NCBI GenBank assembly: GCA_028277445.1
Contig: JANQGG010000015.1
Location: 62,001 to 126,000, forward strand
Length of the DNA stretch: 64,000 bases
Origin: Chloroherpetonaceae bacterium
Lineage (GTDB): Bacteria > Bacteroidota > Chlorobiia > Chlorobiales > Chloroherpetonaceae
Direction of reading: 5' to 3'
Every line of letters starts with the position of its first letter. Within the stretch, counting starts at the first letter, position 1. This document shows positions 63,872 to 64,000 of this stretch, in pieces. The position numbers and the translations under genes were made by a program. The notes beneath the pieces were generated by a model. It did not search any database. It was given only the letters and a program-made list of their open reading frames with translations, and was not told the origin of the DNA.

Positions 63872-64000
63872 AAATCCATCAATTAAATGTTAATGATTGA
63901 ACATAAGATATAATAAATGACCGTGAATTCTGACGAATACATTAATTAACAACATATCCATGATCATGAGTTTATCCTGTAGTAACATTAATTTTAACGA

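Noticed and set aside
1-64000. tRNA, rRNA, tmRNA and RNase P RNA genes
   Set aside because: I looked in the intergenic gaps and saw no cloverleaf, CCA end or known RNA core; a covariance-model search would be needed to exclude small RNAs.

Overview
The window is a bacterial chromosome segment carrying the replication-origin neighbourhood. dnaA, dnaN, recF and dciA run leftward from about 40.3 kb; rpmH, rnpA, yidD and yidC run rightward from 40.7 kb. DnaA boxes lie on both sides of dnaA. The base composition looks moderately AT-rich. One secreted LRR protein carries a type IX secretion sorting tail (SYPNPFNPSTTISY type), four lipoproteins have acidic residues right after the lipid cysteine, and several outer-membrane proteins are present. 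Together these point to a Gram-negative member of the FCB superphylum (Balneolota, Calditrichota, Marinimicrobia or Ignavibacteria-like). The sequence alone does not let me name the phylum.

Layout. 0-3.4 kb: 5' part of mazG, a C39-like cysteine peptidase, a DarT/DarG DNA ADP-ribosylation toxin-antitoxin pair and a MarC membrane protein. 3.7-5.1 kb: mnmE. 5.2-9.1 kb: a two-gene conflict-type module, a CHAT protease-STAND ATPase-TPR protein preceded by a small one-helix membrane protein resembling EACC1. 9.3-11.2 kb: a decayed IS256-type transposase, then a HepT/MntA toxin-antitoxin pair. 11.4-13.2 kb: the LRR protein. 13.6-15.7 kb: an arsenic cluster (arsR, arsM, a secreted LMW-phosphatase/ArsC-like protein). 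15.7-18.7 kb: a second MarC, an outer-membrane protein and a U32 protein. 18.7-24.3 kb: an accessory island with a large nuclease-like protein split by one in-frame stop, a ParDE-type pair, a HicAB pair and an orphan addiction-module protein. 24.4-33.6 kb: NfeD-stomatin pair, DMT transporter, thioesterase, mnmG, a lipoprotein and a family-B DNA polymerase. 33.7-35.8 kb: two paralogous lipoproteins. 35.9-44.1 kb: origin region and yidC operon. 45.5-54.4 kb: complex I genes nuoABCD, an opposed hicAB pair, then nuoEF, an unknown gene and nuoGH. 54.5-63.9 kb: TonB receptor, ROK kinase, UbiA-family enzyme, rlmD, a PD40 lipoprotein between duplicated SDR 3' ends, TetR regulator and a DUF1232 protein.

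The main unlisted signal is a set of four parS-like palindromes (26.5-31.2 kb), each 12-20 bp upstream of a rightward gene: the DMT transporter, thioesterase, mnmG and polB. They lie 7-14 kb from dnaA, and no parA or parB is in the window. This looks like the chromosome's ParB-loading (centromere) zone. Other points of interest are the CHAT-STAND/EACC1-like pair, the nonsense-split nuclease-like giant, and the dense toxin-antitoxin load, including one pair inserted in the complex I operon.
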